Assembly: GCF_021535045.1 (NCBI RefSeq)
Contig: NZ_CP091056.1
Coordinates: 1,984,001-2,048,000 of the forward strand
DNA length: 64,000 bases
Direction of reading: 5' to 3'
Source: Ornithinimicrobium sp. INDO-MA30-4
GTDB taxonomy: Bacteria; Actinomycetota; Actinomycetes; Actinomycetales; Dermatophilaceae
Below the pieces are notes generated by a model. It was not told where the DNA came from and searched no databases. It saw only the letters and a list, made by a program, of their open reading frames with translations. Every line of letters starts with the position of its first letter. Within the stretch, counting starts at the first letter, position 1. A program made the position numbers and the translations under genes. This document shows positions 19,800 through 30,048 of this stretch, one piece after another.

Positions 19800-20330
19800 T
19801 TAGCTCTTGACCTTGAGCATGATGCCGCCGATGACGCCCATCACGCCGTAGGCGAAGGCGAAAGCGCCAACCCATACGGAGAGGAACGCGATGCTGATGA
19901 CGGGTCCGAACAGGAAGATCAGACCGGTGATGAAGGACAGCACACCAAAGGTGATCAGCAACCAGCGAGGCTCAGAACGCTTGGCGGCGAAAGCGCCAAA
20001 GAAGTCGAAGGCTCCGCGGGCAATCAGCCAGAAGCCAATCAAGATCGCGATCGTGACAGCGCTCTTACCGGGCTGGAAGATGGCGAAGAACGAGGCGAGA
20101 AGCGCCAAGATGCCAACCATGATCAGGTAGGCGCGGTGGGAGGCGCCGCTCTCAGTCTGGAAGGCAGCGACCAGCATGTAGATACCTTCGATGAGAGCCC
20201 AGAAGCCCCATACAAAGACGAACGCCAGCAACGTAGCGAACGGCGAGGTCATGGCGATGAAACCGAGAATCAGGGCAAGGATGCCGCGAACGATCAGGCC
20301 GCCGGGGGACAATGACATTTGCTTGTTCAT
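19800..20330 (-). CDS. HdeD-like (DUF308) membrane protein
   Basis: About 176 residues from ATG 20330, preceded by an AGGAG ribosome site; an in-frame upstream extension to 20375 looks non-coding. Six hydrophobic segments with the family pattern GGLIVRGILALILGFIAM, FVWGFWALIEGIYMLVAAF and GFWLIARGAFDFFGAF place it in the HdeD/DUF308 family. In enteric bacteria HdeD contributes to acid resistance; in actinomycetes the role is undefined. It stands alone. Confidence 0.85.
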   Translation of the reverse strand: MNKQMSLSPGGLIVRGILALILGFIAMTSPFATLLAFVFVWGFWALIEGIYMLVAAFQTESGASHRAYLIMVGILALLASFFAIFQPGKSAVTIAILIGFWLIARGAFDFFGAFAAKRSEPRWLLITFGVLSFITGLIFLFGPVISIAFLSVWVGAFAFAYGVMGVIGGIMLKVKS

Positions 20331-20476
20331 TGGACTCCTAAGGATTCGGAAATGAGATAGGACACGGCGCCACACAGCACACCAAGGCCTATTGCTGCGC
20401 TGCGCGCTGGTTGGTACAACATGCCCACGCGCAACCCTTGACGCCGACCCACGTCACGACACGGCAGACTAGCCCC

Positions 20477-21568
20477 ATGAACAGCACCTATCCGTTTTTG
20501 ATGGCCACAATGACTTGTTGTGGGAGGCGCGCCAAAGTGCGGGGTATGACTGGTCTCAACTCGACATTGCGGGCTCAACCGCAACCCACACTGACATTCC
20601 CCGGCTACGGCAAGGGGGAGTTGCGGCTCAGTTTTGGTCGGTTTATGTGCCATCGACGTTGACCCGCGATGAGGCGCTGATCCAGACGCTGGAGCAGATT
20701 GATGCCGCGCACGCCATGATCAAGCGCTATTCGGGCGACTTTGAGTTAGCTCGCAGCGCTGATGATGTCGAGCGGGTGGTGGCTTCGGGCAAAGTGGCTT
20801 CCCTGCTCGGAGCCGAGGGTGGCCACCAAATTGGCGAGTCGCTCGGAGTTTTGCGGATGCTGTATGCCTTGGGCGTTCGCTATTTGACGCTCACCCACAA
20901 CGACAACACTCCCTGGGCTGACTCGGCGACAGACGAACCCGCTGTTGGCGGGCTCAACGACTTTGGCCGAGAGGTTGTGCGTGAGATGAACCGTATTGGC
21001 ATGCTGGTCGATCTCTCGCACGTCGCTGCCACCACGATGCACGCCGCTCTTGACGTCACCTTGGCGCCGGTGATTTTCAGCCACTCCAGCGCTCGCGCGA
21101 TCTGTGACAGCCCGCGAAACGTGCCCGATGACGTCCTGGTGCGCTTGGCCGAAAACGAAGGCACCTGCATGGCGACGTTCGTCCCGGATTTCGTCAATCA
21201 GGACTGCTGGGATTGGCGCGTTGCTGCTGGCCAGGCCGCTGCCGAGGCAGGTGTGACAGCCACCGACCTGGAAAGCTTTAACCCTGGTCAGCCGACTACG
21301 CCCTGCGACACCCCAAGCCGATCGCGACGTTGGACGATGTGGTCAAGCACGTCGAGCACCTGCGCGAAGCCGCTGGGGTCGACCACATCGGTCTCGGTGG
21401 CGACTACGACGGCACCCCCACGCTGCCGACCGGCCTTGAAGATGTTTCGACCTACCCAGCGCTGCTCGGCGCGTTGAGTGAGCGTGGCTGGTCAGAGCAA
21501 GACCTCATCAAACTGGCCGGCGGCAACGTTTGCGCACCCTGCGGGCCGCCGAAGTAAAGGCGTGTTGA
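20477..21568 (+). CDS. Membrane dipeptidase, peptidase M19 family (three frameshifts)
   Basis: About 363 residues. ATG 20477 (NSTYPF) leads into the zinc motif [11 protein letters not shown] one frame over, as if a T were wrongly called in a T run near 20500. Later motifs are [38 protein letters not shown] and [18 protein letters not shown]. The frame changes again near 21290, and the end [10 protein letters not shown] ... LAGGNV continues one frame over as [12 protein letters not shown] to TGA at 21568. M19 enzymes are dinuclear zinc dipeptidases (renal-dipeptidase type), acting on dipeptides including D-residue forms. It ends four bases from the convergent SDR gene. Confidence 0.88.
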
Positions 21569-21572
21569 TCGC

Positions 21573-22489
21573 CTAGTTGAGGTAGGAGACGCCAGTCAGG
21601 CGCTCCGACTGCGACCACAGGTCCGAAGCTAGCGTGAGGTCGTAAGCCTCCGGCTTGGCCGCGACGATGACTGGGGCGCCGCGCTGTTCGCCCATACCGT
21701 CAGGGCCATAGTATTGGCCACCGAATGCGCCCGGGTCCGTCGCTGCACGCAGCGTCGGCAATGCTCCTGCCTCGGCTGGCTGGGTGAGCAGGGCCTTGAA
21801 GGGTGCCTGCAATTTGCTGGTGTAGCGGCCATCAAGCAAGTGGTTAGCCAACCCGGTGCCGGCCGACCCGGGGTGTGCGGCGATAGCCATCGTGTCGGCC
21901 CCCATCACTGCGAAGCGGCGCTGCAGCTCAAAGGTGAAGAGCAGGTTGGCCAACTTGGAGCGCCCATACGCCTTGACCTTCTTGTAGGGCTCATCCAAGC
22001 CAGCGTCAGGCAATTGGTCCATGTCGCCCCAGCGGTGAGCCAGGCTGCTGACATTGACAATGCGCGACCCCGGGGTGTTCGTGATCTGCTCCATCAGGTG
22101 GCCGGTCAGCGCAAAGTGGCCCAGGTGGTTGGTGCCAACTGCAACTCAAAGCCGTCCTTGGTGACAGCCGGATCGGTCATCATGATGCCCGCGTTGTTGA
22201 TCAGCAGGTCGATCTTGTCGTGCCTAGCCTTAACTGCATTGGCGAAGGCTTCAACTGAAGCCAGGTCGGCCAAGTCGAGTTGCAGGACCTCTGCCGTGCC
22301 GCGCTGTGGACCCAGGCCTGCGACGGCCTTTTCGCCGCGTTCGACGCTGCGGCTAGCCACCACAACATCGGCGCCGTGCATCAGCAATTGGTGCACTGTG
22401 GCGAGCCCCAGACCGGCATTTCCACCGGTCACAATGGCGGTTTTGCCGCTGAGGTTGCCAATGTTGAACGTGGTCCAGGACTGCTTCAT
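21573..22489 (-). CDS. SDR-family oxidoreductase, retinol dehydrogenase-like (one frameshift)
   Basis: About 305 residues. The cofactor motif is TGGNAGLGLATVHQL, followed by NNAGIM, the catalytic Ser in SRIVNVSSLAH and the active-site YGRSK. The frame changes near 22140 between DGFELQ and the segment GTNHLGHFALTGHLM. The architecture resembles the classical SDRs annotated as retinol dehydrogenase or protochlorophyllide reductase-like, in which NADP is usual. The substrate is unknown. Confidence 0.87.
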
Positions 22490-22571
22490 CGATTCGCCTT
22501 ACGTTGATGTGAGACCCGACCTGACGCCGGGCACCACGTATGTCAACGGTTGGTCGGCTGCTGAGATTCCC

Positions 22572-23336
22572 TCAGCCGCCGCTAAAGAGCGAGGCCAGGC
22601 CCTTTCGGATCGCGCTGACATCGCTATCGACACCTAAGACATCCACCTCTGGTAGTGCGCGAATCAACTCAGCATCGCCGGCGAAGTAGCCACTCGCGAC
22701 CTTCTCTTGCGCTGCCGTGGACAAAATTTCGCGTATGGCGTTCAGCACCGTTTCATTCTTTGGCCCGGGCTCGCCAAGGGAGACGGAAAGGTCGTAAGGC
22801 CCGACAAATAGGCCGTCGACTCCGGCGACTCGAGCGATGTCGGCGCGCTGCGCATACCCCACGGCTGTTTCGATCATCAGCAGGAGCAATGGGTCGGCGA
22901 CTGGAGCGGGGTTGAGCGCCAAGCCTGAGCGCGATAAGCCGGTCCCGCGAGCGCCGACGGGCGGCGGGCAGGCTGCCGAGACGATGGCTTCGGCCTGCTC
23001 AGGTGAGTTCACGGCAGGCACAATGATCCCAGCCGGACCAGCGTCCAGAACCCGCGCGATGGCCGCGGATTCGTGGCCCGGCATCCGCACCAGCACCGGC
23101 ACTCCGGCAGCCGACGTGACCCGCAATATCGGGCAGATGTCGGCCACGGTCAACGCCCCGTGCTCCAGATCGATGCCGATCCAATCGGGTCGGGTCGCCA
23201 CCCCAGCAAGCACTGCCTCCAGGATGTCTGGCCCGAGTGTGGTGACCCACCACCCCTGCAGGTTGGCTGCTTCACTGTCTGGGCCGGATGAACGAACACG
23301 TGCAACGAAAGCCTCGTCGGGGGTGGTGGTCGTCAT
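22572..23336 (-). CDS. HpcH/HpaI-family aldolase
   Basis: Intact 254-residue class II-type aldolase of the HpcH/HpaI (4-hydroxy-2-oxoheptanedioate aldolase) family. Signatures include IGIDLEHGALTVAD, VLVRMPGHESAAIARVLDAGPAGIIVPAVNSPEQA, the metal ligands in LLLMIETAVGYAQ and VDGLFVGPYDLSVSLG. Such enzymes cleave 2-keto-3-deoxy-type acids to pyruvate (or glyoxylate) and an aldehyde. No catabolic pathway genes lie beside it, so the substrate is undetermined. It is divergent from the LLM oxidoreductase gene with a 54-base gap. Confidence 0.9.
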   Translation of the reverse strand: MTTTTPDEAFVARVRSSGPDSEAANLQGWWVTTLGPDILEAVLAGVATRPDWIGIDLEHGALTVADICPILRVTSAAGVPVLVRMPGHESAAIARVLDAGPAGIIVPAVNSPEQAEAIVSAACPPPVGARGTGLSRSGLALNPAPVADPLLLLMIETAVGYAQRADIARVAGVDGLFVGPYDLSVSLGEPGPKNETVLNAIREILSTAAQEKVASGYFAGDAELIRALPEVDVLGVDSDVSAIRKGLASLFSGG

Positions 23337-23390
23337 GGGAACCTCGCTCGTTGAAGTGCTGATCCTGGTTGATCGTTAGATAATGAACGC

Positions 23391-24323
23391 ATGGACTTGA
23401 GGATCTTCACTGAACCACAACAAGGCGCGTCGTATGCGGATCAGTTGCGACTAGCGCTGGCTGCTGAGGCCGCTGGCTATAGCGCCTTCTTCCGCTCCGA
23501 CCACTATGTGGCGATGAGCGGCGACGGACTACCTGGGCCTACCGATTCATATGTCACCTTGGCTGGCCTAGCGCGCGAGACCTCGACGATTCGACTGGGC
23601 ACCCTCGTGACGTCGGCGACCTTCCGCTATCCCGGCATCTTGGCGATCTCAGCCGCCCAGGTTGATGAGATGAGTGGCGGTCGACTTGAGTTGGGGCTCG
23701 GTGCGGGGTGGTTCGAGGCCGAGCACCAGGCATACGGGATCCCGTTTGGCAGTGGCCCAGAGCGGTTTGACCTGCTCGAAGACACGCTGAACATCGTGAC
23801 GGGGCTCTGGAAGACGCCCGTGGGCCAAACGTTCTGCCACGACGGGATTGCGGTGAGCGTGAAGGATTCGCCTGCGCTGCCGAAGCCGACGCAGCAGTAT
23901 CCGCCGATCGTCATGGGCGGTGGCGGCAAGAAACGGACCCCGGCGCTGGCCGCGAAGTTCGCTTCGGAGTTCAACCTACCGTTTGTGTCGATGGAGGTCG
24001 CGGCTGCGCAGTTTGCTCGGGTCCGAGCTGCGTGCGAGGCGATTGGGCGCTCGCCGGAGTCATTGGATTGGTCGGTCGCTCTCGTGGCGTGTGTCGGGCG
24101 CGATGATGCTGAAGTTGCTCGGCGGGCCGCGGCGATTGGCCGCGATGTCGATGAGTTGAAGGAAAACGGACTGGCTGGGACACCCGATGAGGTTGTCGAG
24201 CGCTTGGGTCAGTGGCAGGAGGCGACCGGGATCGGCCGGGCCTATTTGCAGATGCTGGACATCGCCGACGTCGACCACACCGAGTTTGTGGCGCAAACCG
24301 TGATGCCGCAGGTCACGGCCTGA
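23391..24323 (+). CDS. LLM-class flavin/F420-dependent oxidoreductase
   Basis: Intact 310-residue bacterial luciferase-like TIM-barrel oxidoreductase. Family features are YADQLRLALAAEAAGYSAFFRSDHY, TIRLGTLVTSATFRYPGILA, DEMSGGRLELGLGAGWFEAEH and PPIVMGGGGKKRTPALAAKFASEFN. Actinomycete members commonly use coenzyme F420, but FMN cannot be excluded from sequence alone. The stop codon overlaps the start of the next membrane protein gene (TGATG). Substrate unknown. Confidence 0.9.
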   Translation: MDLRIFTEPQQGASYADQLRLALAAEAAGYSAFFRSDHYVAMSGDGLPGPTDSYVTLAGLARETSTIRLGTLVTSATFRYPGILAISAAQVDEMSGGRLELGLGAGWFEAEHQAYGIPFGSGPERFDLLEDTLNIVTGLWKTPVGQTFCHDGIAVSVKDSPALPKPTQQYPPIVMGGGGKKRTPALAAKFASEFNLPFVSMEVAAAQFARVRAACEAIGRSPESLDWSVALVACVGRDDAEVARRAAAIGRDVDELKENGLAGTPDEVVERLGQWQEATGIGRAYLQMLDIADVDHTEFVAQTVMPQVTA

Positions 24324-25010
24324 TGGCCAGGCGCTCGCGGCTGAGCACCGCCGGATTGTTGTGGTTGGCCGCGGGTGCTGTGTATGCCGGGTGTGAGGCC
24401 ATCGCGGCCCGGCCTATCCGGGCTATAGCTATGCGAGGAACTACATCAGCGATCTTGGCGTGCCCTACCCCGGTGTCTATGAGGGCCGGGTGCAGGATTC
24501 GCAGTTGGCTGGCGTGATGAACTTTGGCTTCATTGCCGAGGGCGCGTTGATGTTGGCTGGGACGCTGGTGGCTGTCCGACTGTTGACATCGCGCGGTGTT
24601 GGTGCCGGACTGGTGGGTTTGGCTGGGGTGCACGCTGTGGGCATCACGCTGGTGGCGCTGTTCCCAGCGGGTGAGCTCAGCAGCGAATTAACGCTGCAAC
24701 TGCACGTCACTGGCGCTGGCATGTCGATCGTCGCCGGGAACCTGCTGATCATCAGCGCTGGCTTGGCCTCTCGGGCGCTCAAAGCCCCCGTTGGTATGCC
24801 GTGGGCTCGGTCGCCCTCGGCGTCACTGGCCTGGTCTCTTTGGTGATGTTGCTCGTCGATTCGGGCTCAACCAGCATCGATCTTTTGCCTGACGGGGTTT
24901 GGGAGCGCGGGGCCGTGGGTGCGATCACGCTCTGGCAGATCGGCACTGGGGTGCTGCTGCTCGTCAAGCGGCCGGGCCGCAGTGGCTCCTCGTCGGGAAC
25001 ATCGCGATGA
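24323..25010 (+). CDS. DUF998 membrane protein (two frameshifts)
   Basis: About 229 residues with six membrane segments. The N terminus (RRSRLSTAGLLWLAAGAVYAGCEAIAA) is followed one frame over by YPGYSYARNYISDLGVPYPGVYEG; the NYISDLG motif marks DUF998. The frame changes near 24410 and again near 24787. The 3' end overlaps the convergent cobD gene by 47 bases. DUF998 proteins are uncharacterised integral membrane proteins. Confidence 0.8.
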
Positions 25011-25893
25011 GGCCGATCAGCAGGGCCACCTCAACTCGCTCGGTTAACTCTCGAGCCCTCGCCACATCGGCCGGACCAGGCCGAGGGCCATCGCCCAACA
25101 GCGGTCGATCCTCAACGCGGCTGCCGTAACGCAACTGTCCACCCAGTTGGCGGCCCAGGGCAGCTGCCACGGCTGATTCGGCAACACCGGCGTTGGGCGA
25201 AGGATGCGCGGCAGCGTCCCGGCGGACAATCCGCGCAATCGCACCGGCTTGGCGGGGTGACACCAAAGCCACTACCAGGGCAAACAGCCGAGCCGGAGCC
25301 AGATTGGCCACATCGTCCAGCCGAGCCGCCGCCCGGCCAAAGTTCTCGTAGCGCTCACTGCGATGCCCGACCATCGCATCCATCGTGTTGATCGCCCGAT
25401 AGCCAGCAGCACCAGGTGCCCCCAGCAGCAACCCCCACCACACGGGAGCCACCACGGCATCAACCATGTTCTCTGCCAACGACTCAATCACCGCGGCGGC
25501 AATCTGCGACTCATCAAGCCCACTGGGATCACGGCCCACCAGCGAAGGCAGCAGCCGTCGGGCTTCATTGAGGTCGCCAGCAATCAACGCATCCTCGATC
25601 GTCTTCGCGACCCGCCGCAACTCCCGGCCGGCAACACTGACGCCGACCGCCACCGTGGTCGACCTGGTCGCCGCTCCAGCGGTCGCGCCGAGGGCAACGC
25701 CAGCCACCGCATACCCGAGGCCGTTGAGTCGTGAGTCTGCCCAAACGCGCCGCTCAAGCCACCCCATTGCCCGGCCAAACAACGCCACCGGGTGTATGCC
25801 GTTGGGCGGCTCGCCCAGCACCCGATCCCAGATCAAGCCACCGGCCACGCCACGAGCATTGCGAGCAAAACTCACTGCAAGCCATCCGACCAA
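24964..25893 (-). CDS. cobD: Adenosylcobinamide-phosphate synthase
   Basis: Intact 309-residue CobD/CbiB-type membrane protein, which joins adenosylcobyric acid to aminopropanol phosphate in the late corrinoid pathway. Typical segments are DRVLGEPPNGIHPVALFGRAMGWLE, SLAENMVDAVVAPVWWGLLLGAPGAAGYRAINTMDAMVGHRSERY and PSPNAGVAESAVAAALG. It begins with TTG 25893 inside the 3' end of cobU (22-base overlap). It is the last gene of cbiZ-cobU-cobD. The name cobD here follows the aerobic-pathway usage (cbiB in Salmonella usage). Confidence 0.92.
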   Translation of the reverse strand: MVGWLAVSFARNARGVAGGLIWDRVLGEPPNGIHPVALFGRAMGWLERRVWADSRLNGLGYAVAGVALGATAGAATRSTTVAVGVSVAGRELRRVAKTIEDALIAGDLNEARRLLPSLVGRDPSGLDESQIAAAVIESLAENMVDAVVAPVWWGLLLGAPGAAGYRAINTMDAMVGHRSERYENFGRAAARLDDVANLAPARLFALVVALVSPRQAGAIARIVRRDAAAHPSPNAGVAESAVAAALGRQLGGQLRYGSRVEDRPLLGDGPRPGPADVARARELTERVEVALLIGLIAMFPTRSHCGPAA

Positions 25894-26417
25894 GCGTCCG
25901 CCCGACCAAGGGACAGCACCTGACCTGCAACAACAAGCGCGCGGTGGTCGGCCACGGCGGAAACCTGCTGATTGAGGTGGCCTATCGCGTCGACATACCG
26001 ACGGCCTAGTCGGGTTGGGGGATGCACCGCGAGACCGACCTCTTCGCTGACGATCACGGTGTCGCCATCACGGCGTGCGAGTGCCGCGAGGACCGGCTCG
26101 ACATCGACGCTGAACGACTCCGTGGCTTCATCGAAGTGCCTGGTCAGCCAGGTGCCGAGCGAGTCAAGGAGCACTGGGCCCGATGTCGCCGCTAGCACCT
26201 GAGTCAGGTCTTCATCTTCAGCGAGCTCTCTTGTGATCCAACCGGATCCACGGCGGTCTTGGTGAGTCTGCACTCGGGCGGCGTGGTCAGCATCGCGGGC
26301 ATCAACCAGGGCAGTCGCGAGATAGGTCACTGGTGCACCAACAGCCCACTTAGTGATGAGCGATTCGGCGACAGCAGACTTGCCGGAGCGAGTGCCGCCC
26401 AAGATCAGCGCAATCAT
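25872..26417 (-). CDS. cobU: Adenosylcobinamide kinase/guanylyltransferase
   Basis: About 181 residues from ATG 26417, which overlaps the cbiZ stop by ATGA. The P-loop is GGTRSGKS (residues 7-14); a His in VQTHQDRR fits the guanylyl-accepting His of CobU/CobP. Further motifs are LLDSLGTWLTRH and VIVSEEVGLAVHPPTRLGRRYVDAIGHLNQ. It phosphorylates adenosylcobinamide and forms AdoCbi-GDP for nucleotide-loop assembly. No cobS or cobT is in the window to complete the pathway. Confidence 0.93.
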   Translation of the reverse strand: MIALILGGTRSGKSAVAESLITKWAVGAPVTYLATALVDARDADHAARVQTHQDRRGSGWITRELAEDEDLTQVLAATSGPVLLDSLGTWLTRHFDEATESFSVDVEPVLAALARRDGDTVIVSEEVGLAVHPPTRLGRRYVDAIGHLNQQVSAVADHRALVVAGQVLSLGRADAWSDGLQ

Positions 26418-27052
26418 GAATAGCTCCGCAGCACTTTGAGCACCGAGTCGTAGACCGCGATGGCGAGGCGGCTTCCCCACAGGGACCTGGGGCCAGCGAA
26501 GACTTCAACGTCATGCCCTGCGCGGGCGGTCGGGCAGACGATCGCAACGGCATCACTCGCAGTCCCGGTGCCAGGGACGCCAAACTCCACGAGCGCTTGC
26601 GTTTTGGCCTCGGTCAACGTCATCACCGCGTTGACCAGGGCTGACTCAGACAGCACTACGGGCAGTTGCACAACGATGTTGATCGTCCCGGGGTGGTAGT
26701 CCATCCACCCGCCCGCCCGATCGGCGGCCCACGTCGGCTTGGTGACACCAACGGTTGAAGTCACCAGCACACCCTCAAACTCTGCGTTTTGATAGCGGCT
26801 CACGTCAGCCGCGGTGAGGAGAGCGACTGGGTCATCCGCCATGCCCAGCGATTTGGCGATTTCGCTGGCATGGACGTCGAGGTCCATCCGGGCATAGTCC
26901 AATGGCACGCCGAAGTTGATCATCGACGTCGCCTCGCGGAGCCCGCCACCCACGGCTGCCGAGCTCAGCACGGTGACTGGCTGCGGCCATACCCACGAAA
27001 GCAGTCCGCGATGTCCGGTCGCTGGCGGGTGAAGCGTGGGGGTGATCAGCAC
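26414..27052 (-). CDS. cbiZ: Adenosylcobinamide amidohydrolase
   Basis: Intact 212-residue CbiZ. Family motifs are LSSAAVGGGLREATSMINFGVPLDY, TAADVSRYQN, VLVTSTVGVTKPTWA, TINIVVQLPVVLSESALVNAVMTLTEAKTQAL and GTGTASDAVAIVCP. CbiZ hydrolyses the amide bond of adenosylcobinamide (and of some complete cobamides) to adenosylcobyric acid, allowing salvage and remodelling; it was first described in archaea and occurs patchily in bacteria. Being first in cbiZ-cobU-cobD suggests salvage: strip the side arm, rebuild it with CobD, then activate with CobU. Confidence 0.92.
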   Translation of the reverse strand: MLITPTLHPPATGHRGLLSWVWPQPVTVLSSAAVGGGLREATSMINFGVPLDYARMDLDVHASEIAKSLGMADDPVALLTAADVSRYQNAEFEGVLVTSTVGVTKPTWAADRAGGWMDYHPGTINIVVQLPVVLSESALVNAVMTLTEAKTQALVEFGVPGTGTASDAVAIVCPTARAGHDVEVFAGPRSLWGSRLAIAVYDSVLKVLRSYS

Positions 27053-27106
27053 ACCACCACTCTAGGGACTCCTGCGCCGCATGTTTCGATTGTGCTTGCG
27101 ACGCCG

Positions 27107-27975
27107 TTACATGGTGAAGGGCCATACGGCCAAGGCCACTGGCGCGAGCACACTGGCCAGCGCGAAGGCATAGGCCAATAGGGTCAACCAGGGGGTCGAG
27201 TGCGCTCCAGCCATCAACTGCAATCGTGGTCCGGCCGCCGACCCACCGCTCATCACTTCGTCAGGGCTCGGCCTGCCGCCACGGCAAACAACGCTCTCGC
27301 GGTATGCACGGCGCCGGCCTCTCGGATGGCGACCCGGTCGGCTAAGACTTCAATCAGGAGCCGCACCTCGTCGAGCGCGACCGGCACCCGGAGCGGCGCC
27401 GGCACTGCCTCATGCACCACGGTGAAGAACTCCAGCAACAAGTCATGTCTGGCTTGCAAGTGGGCTCGCTCGTGGGCCAACACTGCGTCTAATTCCGCCG
27501 TGCTCAACTGCTCAAGCGTGCCTTGGCTCAACACCACCCGCGAGCGCCGACCTGGGATGCAGTAGGCCGTTGGCAGCGGGTGCTCAAGCACTCGCACGGA
27601 CCGGTCTCGGCCCTGCCCATCCGCGCCAATCAGGTCGACCAGAGCCAGGTGGTCGTCCCGCAATGCGCGCAATCGGGTCCCCACTCGGTGGCCCGAGACC
27701 AAGAGCGAGATCAACACAGCACCCGACACCAGGCACACCAGGGCAAGCAGGACCCACTGATCGCCCAAACCGCGCCCACCGCTGAAGGACGGAATCGCCG
27801 CCGGGGCAGCCGCGAGCGCCGAGATGATCGCGCCCAACGAAACCGCTTGCCAGGCGAGCAATGCTGCCTGCGGTGTATAGCGAAACCGGGTTTGCCGAGC
27901 CATTAGTCGCGGCCAGACCCCACCCATCAACAACGCTAGGACCACCAAGGCCAATGGCGGCATGGCGGCGATCAT
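27107..27975 (-). CDS. M56-family (BlaR1-like) membrane metallopeptidase (one frameshift)
   Basis: About 289 residues. Three N-terminal membrane segments precede the zinc-protease motif AVLAHERAHLQARHD (HExxH variant HERAH). The frame ends at a TGA at 27253, but one frame over the sequence continues with LTLLAYAFALASVLAPVALAVWPF, a final membrane helix typical of actinomycete M56 proteins, to TAA at 27107. There is no penicillin-binding sensor domain, unlike staphylococcal BlaR1. Six bases separate it from the BlaI-type repressor gene, its expected partner, which M56 proteases cleave or cause to be cleaved. Confidence 0.85.
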
Positions 27976-27981
27976 GTCAGG

Positions 27982-28386
27982 TCAGGCGTCGGGATTGGCG
28001 CGGCGTTCCACTTCGGCCAGCGCGGCCCGCAGGTCAGCCACTTCGCCAGTCGAGGCGCCGTCGAGGAAGTGCATGAGCGCGGCACGCCGGTCACCAGAAT
28101 CGACGTCTTCCATCGTGTGCCGCATTGACGCGGCGGTCAGCTCGGCGCGACTCGCGGCAGCGCGGTACTCCCACGACCGCCCCGCGCGCTCGCGCAGGAC
28201 CATGCCCTTCTTGGCCAGTCGATCCAGGACCGTCAGCACGGTTGTGTAGGCGATATCGCGGTCAGCGGCTAACTCGTTATGCACCGCCCGCACCGTGAGT
28301 GTGCCCCGCTCGTGAGCCCACAGCGTCTCCATCACCACACGCTCAAGGTCACCAAGCCGCGTCGGCGATGATGGGCCGTTTGGCAT
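27982..28386 (-). CDS. blaI: BlaI/MecI/CopY-family repressor
   Basis: About 134 residues from ATG 28386. The winged helix reads LGDLERVVMETLWAHERGTLTVRAVHNELAADRDIAYTTVLTVLDRLAKKGMVLRER; the C-terminal helical part mediates dimerisation and holds the usual cleavage region. Its start lies within the 3' end of cydC. Gene order cydA-B-D-C-blaI-M56 on one strand, plus palindromes with ACTACA/TGTAGT-like arms before cydA, suggests it represses the whole operon including itself. Confidence 0.9.
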   Translation of the reverse strand: MPNGPSSPTRLGDLERVVMETLWAHERGTLTVRAVHNELAADRDIAYTTVLTVLDRLAKKGMVLRERAGRSWEYRAAASRAELTAASMRHTMEDVDSGDRRAALMHFLDGASTGEVADLRAALAEVERRANPDA

Positions 28387-30048
28387 GGTCACTCCTTCGG
28401 GTGGGCGTTGCTCTGGGTGCGTCTAACTCCAGGATATCGGCGAAGTGTTCTAGGTCTTCGCGCCGGTGTGTCACCAGCACAAGGGATTTGCCCTTAGCGA
28501 CGGCACGCAGGCGCTCCATCACTTCGGCTGCGGTGCCGCGATCGAGGTGGGCGGTCGGTTCATCGAGGAGCAACACGTGACGGCGCGAGATGACGGCTCG
28601 GGCCAAAGCCAGCCGAGCCCGCTCACCCGCTGATGGCGTGTGCCCACCCAGGCCCAGGCGTGTCTCTAGGCCTTCGGGCAATGTGTCCAGAAGCGGCTTC
28701 AATCCCACGACAACAAGGGCGTCAATCATTTGCTCGTCGCTGGCCTCGGGTGCGGCCACCCGCAGGTTTTCGGCTAGGGAGGCATTGAAGACATGTGGCT
28801 CATCCCCAGAAATGGCAAACAACTCGCGGGTATGCGCCATGCTGAGCTCGCCCACATCGCGGCCGTTGATCGTGTGGTCACCGGCGGATCGGTCCAGGTG
28901 ACGGGCTAGCACTGCCATCAGCGTTGATTTGCCGCACCCGTTCGGGCCGCGCACAGCGAGGTGGGTGCCGTGGGTGAGACGGAAGGCAGGCAACTGAAGG
29001 CTCGGGGTGGCAGGGTCGGTGTTGCTGGCCGAGGCGCTAGTCCAGGAAGCCTGCGCGTCGCTGAGTTGGATGGAGGGGGCATCGGCGTCAGCCGGGACTT
29101 GTGCCTCCCCAGTACTGTCCACGGCAGGGTCTTGGCTGAGCAGGCGTGACATCCGCTGTTCGGCGGCTTCTGCCCGTGCGAAAGCCCGCACCGTGTCGGG
29201 CAGCCCGCTGATTGCTTCGCCAACCGCGACTGGCAGCAAAACCAACAGGGCCGCAATCGGCGCGCTGAGCAGGCCAGTCGCCAGACCTTGCGTGAGCACC
29301 AGCCAGGCCATCCCTGCCGTGCCACCTGCAGTATTCGCGACGAGGCCAGCAACCAGCCGAGCCCTCACTCGCGCTTGCCGCCGCGTTGCTTCGTCAAGGT
29401 TGGTGTGGGCAGTCGCCAACTCAGCCGCCAACGCCTTCGACGCTCCGATGGCGGAAACCTCGACAGCCTGCCAAGCAACTTGGTCGGTGACTTCGGCGAC
29501 CCGTCGCTGCGCCTCAGCGCAGGCGGGCTCAATCACCCGCTCGCCACGCAGGGCCCACCAGGTCAACGCAGCCACCGCTGTGACATATCCGAGCATGAGT
29601 AGACCGGCCGCCGGTAAGAAGAGCGCAGCCAGCACGGCCGCCCCGATGGCAGATAGCGCGCCAGAAAGGGCGGGGACCCAAGCCCGCGCGGGGCTTCGGC
29701 CACCTCGGTGAGGTCATCAACAACGCCAGCCAAAACATCACTGCGGGCCGAGCGCCCAAGTCGCGCCGGAGTTAGCGGGATCAGCGAGCGATAGGCGTCG
29801 GTGCGGCGGTTCGCGAGGTCACTCAGTGCTGCGTTGTGGGAGGCCAAGCGCTCTAAATAGCGAAAGAAGGGCCGGGCCATCCCAAAGGCGCGCACTGCAA
29901 CGATCGCAGTCAGCAGCGTCAACATGATCGGCTGCTCGCTGGCACGGACAATGAGCCAGCCAGAAGTAGCCGTTAGCGCAATGCCAGCCGAGCTAGCGAT
30001 CGTGCCATAGAAGCAGGCGATGGCGATCTGCCGCATGTCTCGATTCAT
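28349..30048 (-). CDS. cydC: Cytochrome bd assembly exporter subunit CydC (one frameshift)
   Basis: About 566-residue ABC half-transporter. The membrane domain begins MRQIAIACFYGTIASSAGIALTATSGWLIVRASEQP, characteristic of CydC. The nucleotide-binding domain has a Walker A close to GPNGCGKST, the LGLGGHTPSAGERARLALARA signature and LLLDEPTAHLD. The frame changes near 29685 (EVAEAP then WVPALSGALSAIG). ATG 30048 overlaps the cydD stop by ATGA. CydDC exports thiols (cysteine, glutathione in E. coli) and haem-related functions have been proposed; it is required for bd oxidase maturation. Confidence 0.9.
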